NCBI GenBank assembly: GCA_020543525.1
Contig: JAHYIO010000034.1
Location: forward strand, 1-22,347
Source: Coriolopsis trogii
Lineage: Eukaryota > Basidiomycota > Agaricomycetes > Polyporales > Polyporaceae
Reading direction: 5' to 3'
DNA length: 22,347 bases
Shown here: positions 19,099-22,347 of the stretch, one piece after another
Position numbering within the stretch: the stretch's first letter is position 1
How the letters are laid out: every line of letters starts with the position of its first letter
Notes under the pieces: model-generated
The model's input: the letters and a program-made list of their open reading frames with translations, nothing else
Database searches by the model: none
What the model was told of the DNA's origin: nothing
Translations under genes and position numbers: made by a program

Positions 19099-22000
19099 AT
19101 GTCCTCCACCTCAGCCTCTACTTCTACTATCATTCCCACCTCAATCTCCTTTGACCAGGCTACTAAACCTGAGATCTACTCCTCTCTGTCCTCTGCTGCA
19201 GTGGTGGATATAGTCAAGACTGTCTACCCTCAGCTTCAGGATCCAGGTCTAGAGGATTTTAGAAAGTTGTTGCATGCCATTGCTCATGGGCCCTGTCTTG
19301 CTTCCATCTATGATGTGAAGCCCCATAAGGACCAAAGACCTCTGGATACTGAGGCTGTCTCCAGGCTGATTACCAAGCTTGCAGATTCAGATCTCAGACT
19401 CAAACATCCTGCTTTTCTCATGGTTCCCACTACTGTCTGGCAGAAATTCCAGGCTGTTCAGACCACCCACACCACCACACTCCTGGATCTTCCTATGTGT
19501 GATCTCACCACTTGTGGTGAAGATTATCCTGTGTCATTCACCCATGGGCACAGGTTTAGAGCTCTTAAGCAGTCTGTGGAGAATAAAGATGCATGGGCTG
19601 CATCTATCAAGGAGATATATGGGGAGAAGCTTCTGTGGCCATTCCTCCTTATTCCCTCTTGTAAGTGTGGTACTTTTTCTGGACTGTATTCTACTTCATT
19701 CTAACCTTTCAATTAGGCCTGAAGGAGGTTATTCCTGATCAACTATGGGCTACCTTCATTTTGGTGGATAATAAAGTGGACAAGCAGCTTATGGCTCTAT
19801 CAGAGCCCCAGTCCTGTGTCAGCTTCATTTTTGCTCTTCACCATCTCTACAAGCAACAATTCCTCCTAAATGGCTCTTATATCCCCACAAATCTCCACCA
19901 CTCTGCTCTGTCTATCCAGTACAACTCTGCCAAGTCTATCCACCTTCATGGCAACACTTCCTCCATTCCTGGTGAAGGATGTCTTTCACATCCCAAGATT
20001 CTTGGCAGCTTGGCACTTGCTTTCTCTTCTCCACCAGCTAGAACATATTTCACCAAGAAGTCTTTGGAGTTTATTGCCAAAAGCAACTGCTGGGTAAGTG
20101 TGTTTTTGTAAACAGATATATTTTGACATATGCTTACTATTATTCAGCCTTTTTCCACTTTCTTGCACCTTGCAGCTGTGCAGCTTACACCATTTCAAGA
20201 AGCCTCATGGGCATCTTGGAATGTGCTCAAGCATTCTCACAGAGATTCCATTGTGTTTTGCAATCTCAATCTTGCACAGCTCAGTCAACACAATAGGAAT
20301 GGTTATACCTTTGTATATCATTCTCATCCTACTGAGACTGAGAAGTTCATTGAAAGACTAGAAAGGGGAGATCCTGCCTCCTTGTGGTCTTTCAACCAGT
20401 CTATCAGACCAACTGGATCCTATAACTTTCTGAAACATTTGGACAATGGAGATGAGGTGAGTCTTAGATATATACATAAGCAGTATTAGACAGCTGATTA
20501 TGCAACAGGTCATGTGGCTGAAGTTCTTTGGCTCCACTGTCAAACAGACCAGAACCTACTTTATCAATCTGATACATCTAACACACATTGTGAGTTTACC
20601 TTATATTTCTGATCACTTATCTATCTAACAGATTATAGCTTGTTTGGGTCTTGGCAGGTCCTGATATTGCAGACATGCTAATGAACACCAAGAAGAATAG
20701 ACCTCCAACATCTGCCTTTGGCTTATTCTCCTTCTGGAGATCAGCTGATGGGATTATTCTTGCATATCTTCAATGTGCTGAGGCAGCCCAAAAAGGTCAA
20801 AAATCAGTCAGTCTCCCTAGTATAGGCACACCTCTTGGAGAGATCTACAATAAAGCCACATCTGAGCAACTTGAGAAGCTGCACAAGGTGAGTTAAATCT
20901 ATTCTTTTATGTTAATTACTTACATATGGATTAATCTAGCTGGCTTTGCTCCTCATTGATTGTGGTCACATTCTGCTAGAGGCTCTCCCAAAGGATCTTA
21001 AGCATCTTAGGGATAATCACTCCTCCCAGGAGGATTCAGAAGCATACTACTATTGGTGCTCTGATGGAACTCCAGCTCTTCATTCCTCTGATGGACTCAA
21101 TGCCCCTACTGGTTCTGCTACTTGCAGAGGAAAACTCTCTCCTATGCGCTATTCTCTGCAACAGCTCCCTATACCTCATCCTGATCTTCATGTTTCCTGC
21201 TATGCTCAAGCAGTTAGAAATGTGGTTCAGCATCCTATCTGGCAGGTTGTTTTCTTCCAGATTCTAAAGGTTGACCAACTGGTTAATCCTGGAGACATCT
21301 GGTTGTTGAACACCTATGCAGATATTACACCACCTCAGCCTACTATTCCCCCATCTCTTACTGGTCTGCCATCAAATCACTCTGCTTCACTTCCCAACTC
21401 TCCCTCTAGTTCACCTGCTCCTTCCATTCCAACACTCTCCAGAGACTCTTCACCTCTGAACAACTCTTCTTTTGATCCACAGTCCAAACTCCCTGCTACC
21501 TCATCTCCTTCACCCTCCCAATCTAATCCTGGCTCTTCATATCATCAAGTTGTTAACCCAACACATCTTCAAGTCTCTCCTAGTCAGCCCTCATCTGTTG
21601 CTCCCAACTCTCACACTCCCTTAAGCTGTGAACAACAAACTCCCTCCCATTGGTCTCCTACTCCTCCAAAGGCTGTACATTCTTTCCACACCAATCTCAG
21701 CCCCTGTCCTACCCATCATGTCAGTTGGCAGCAAGACTCTTCTGATGAAGAAGAGGATCAGCTTGCTTCTGATGATCATCCTCTTCCAGCTCTTCTCCCT
21801 CTCCTTGTAGCTAGCAAGCAGCACAAGCAATCAATCCAAGAGAGAGCAGAGAAGAGGAGGGAGCAACCAACAAAGATGATACATAGGAGAATGCATATGA
21901 AAGAAGTGCAACCAGAGGAAGAGGACCAGGAGGACCAGCACCAAGAAGAGGAGGAAGAGGAGGAGGAGAACCAGGAGGCCCAGGACCAGAAGAACCAGGA

Positions 22001-22347
22001 TCAAGAGGAGGACCAGGACCAGGACCAGGATCAGGAGGAACAGGACCAGGACCAGGATCAGGAGGAACAGGACCAAGAGGAGGAGGAGGAGGAACAGGAC
22101 CAAGAGGAGGAGGAGGAGGAACATGAGGATGAAGAATATGATGGAGAAGAAGAACTAGAACATCAAGAACAAGAGAAGCAGCATGAACAGGAGAGTCTGG
22201 GGAACTTGGAGCAAGGAGATGCAGAACTAGAGACACAAGAGGACCAGGAGGCTACTGTTACTCAAGCAAGCAGGAAGAGAAAGCAGAGGATTAGGGTTAG
22301 GGTTAGGGTTAGGGTTAGGGTTAGGGTTAGGGTTAGGGTTAGGGTTA
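19099..22347 (+). CDS. Terminal gene of unknown function, frame open into the telomere
   Basis: I do not recognise the family. ATG 19099 follows a likely 5' UTR intron. Exons are 19099-19660, 19717-20093, 20184-20456, 20509-20589, 20658-20887 and 20940 onward, all with standard GT/AG borders. Exon 4 fits exons 3 and 5 only if one base is missing near 20508; the alternative frame then reads HVAEVLWLHCQTDQ and joins PDIADMLMNTKKN. The last exon is open for 1408 nt to the window end. It contains ALLLIDCGHILLEALPKDL, a Ser/Pro-rich linker (about 21330-21700), an EE/DD patch, a long Glu/Gln/Asp tract (about 21900-22230) and RKRKQR, then runs into AGG-GTT codons of the telomere (Arg-Val repeats) with no stop. 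About 958 codons precede the telomere. The acidic tract suggests a nuclear or scaffold protein, but this is a guess. Confidence 0.75.
21912..22110 (+). repeat. Low-complexity GAG/CAG/GAC tract coding Glu/Gln/Asp
   Basis: Purine-rich imperfect repeats of GAGGACCAGGACCAG type occur here, with GACCAGGATCAGGAGGAACA duplicated 24 nt apart near 22023-22066 and GACCAAGAGGAGGAGGAG duplicated near 22071 and 22098. Codon phase is preserved throughout. The minus-strand Pro/Leu ORFs are its shadow. Confidence 0.85.
22291..22347 (+). repeat. Telomere repeats, (TTAGGG)9.5
   Basis: There are nine perfect TTAGGG units plus TTA to the end of the window. G-rich strand polarity shows that this is the right-hand chromosome end. 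The junction sequence is GCAGAGGA directly before the first TTAGGG. Confidence 0.98.

Noticed and set aside
21811..22236. Minus-strand Pro/Leu-rich ORFs
   Set aside because: They are shadows of the Glu/Gln/Asp tract of the terminal gene.
19099..22290. Telomere-associated Penelope-like retroelement (Coprina type)
   Set aside because: Position at the telomere and introns would fit such elements, but I see no reverse-transcriptase motif in either telomere-proximal gene.

Overview
The window is the right-hand end of a chromosome from a filamentous basidiomycete, most likely an Agaricomycete. The last 57 bases are TTAGGG telomere repeats with the G-rich strand running outward. Genes are cut by many short introns (about 44-84 nt, GT...AG). 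The unique genes are GC-rich with C/G-ending codons, and several predicted proteins resemble families I know from mushroom-forming fungi. There is no sign of prokaryotic organisation, and I recognise no tRNA or rRNA gene.

Layout. (1) 1-3207 is ordinary GC-rich chromosome: the 3' part of the glycine-cleavage T-protein gene, then a complete gene for a putative OTT_1508-type nucleic-acid deaminase. (2) 3208-6200 is AT-richer repeat territory: a decayed satellite of about 177 bp, a CATGTGAC-rich patch, a frameshifted remnant resembling the C-terminus of a telomere-linked RecQ-like helicase, telomere-like interstitial motifs and a possible solo LTR. (3) 6210-16378 is a GC-rich island. It holds a 122-bp tandem array, a minus-strand gene of an uncharacterised basidiomycete family (9774 to 6850) and a divergently transcribed SNF2-family ATPase (12280 to 16378). 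The 2.5-kb intergenic space between the two genes carries 14 copies of a CTATAC-core motif, and the motif points toward whichever gene is nearer. (4) 16400-17060 is a 176-bp satellite. (5) 17100-22290 is AT-richer and has two intron-containing genes of unknown function aimed at the telomere, separated by a 37-bp tandem repeat. The last gene has no stop codon: its reading frame runs straight into the telomere repeats.

How the parts may work together. The first two genes are independent housekeeping and accessory genes. The best candidate for something undescribed is the island at 6.2-16.4 kb, where two large genes share an inverted, motif-studded promoter region and a related motif recurs in the array beyond the minus-strand gene. 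A shared regulatory or mobile module is inference; the sequence shows only the layout. The outermost genes look like a telomere-proximal set that has been truncated or capped by telomere addition.

Caution on sequence quality: at least four genes show one apparent single-base deletion each in otherwise well-kept frames. This fits residual long-read consensus errors better than independent decay.
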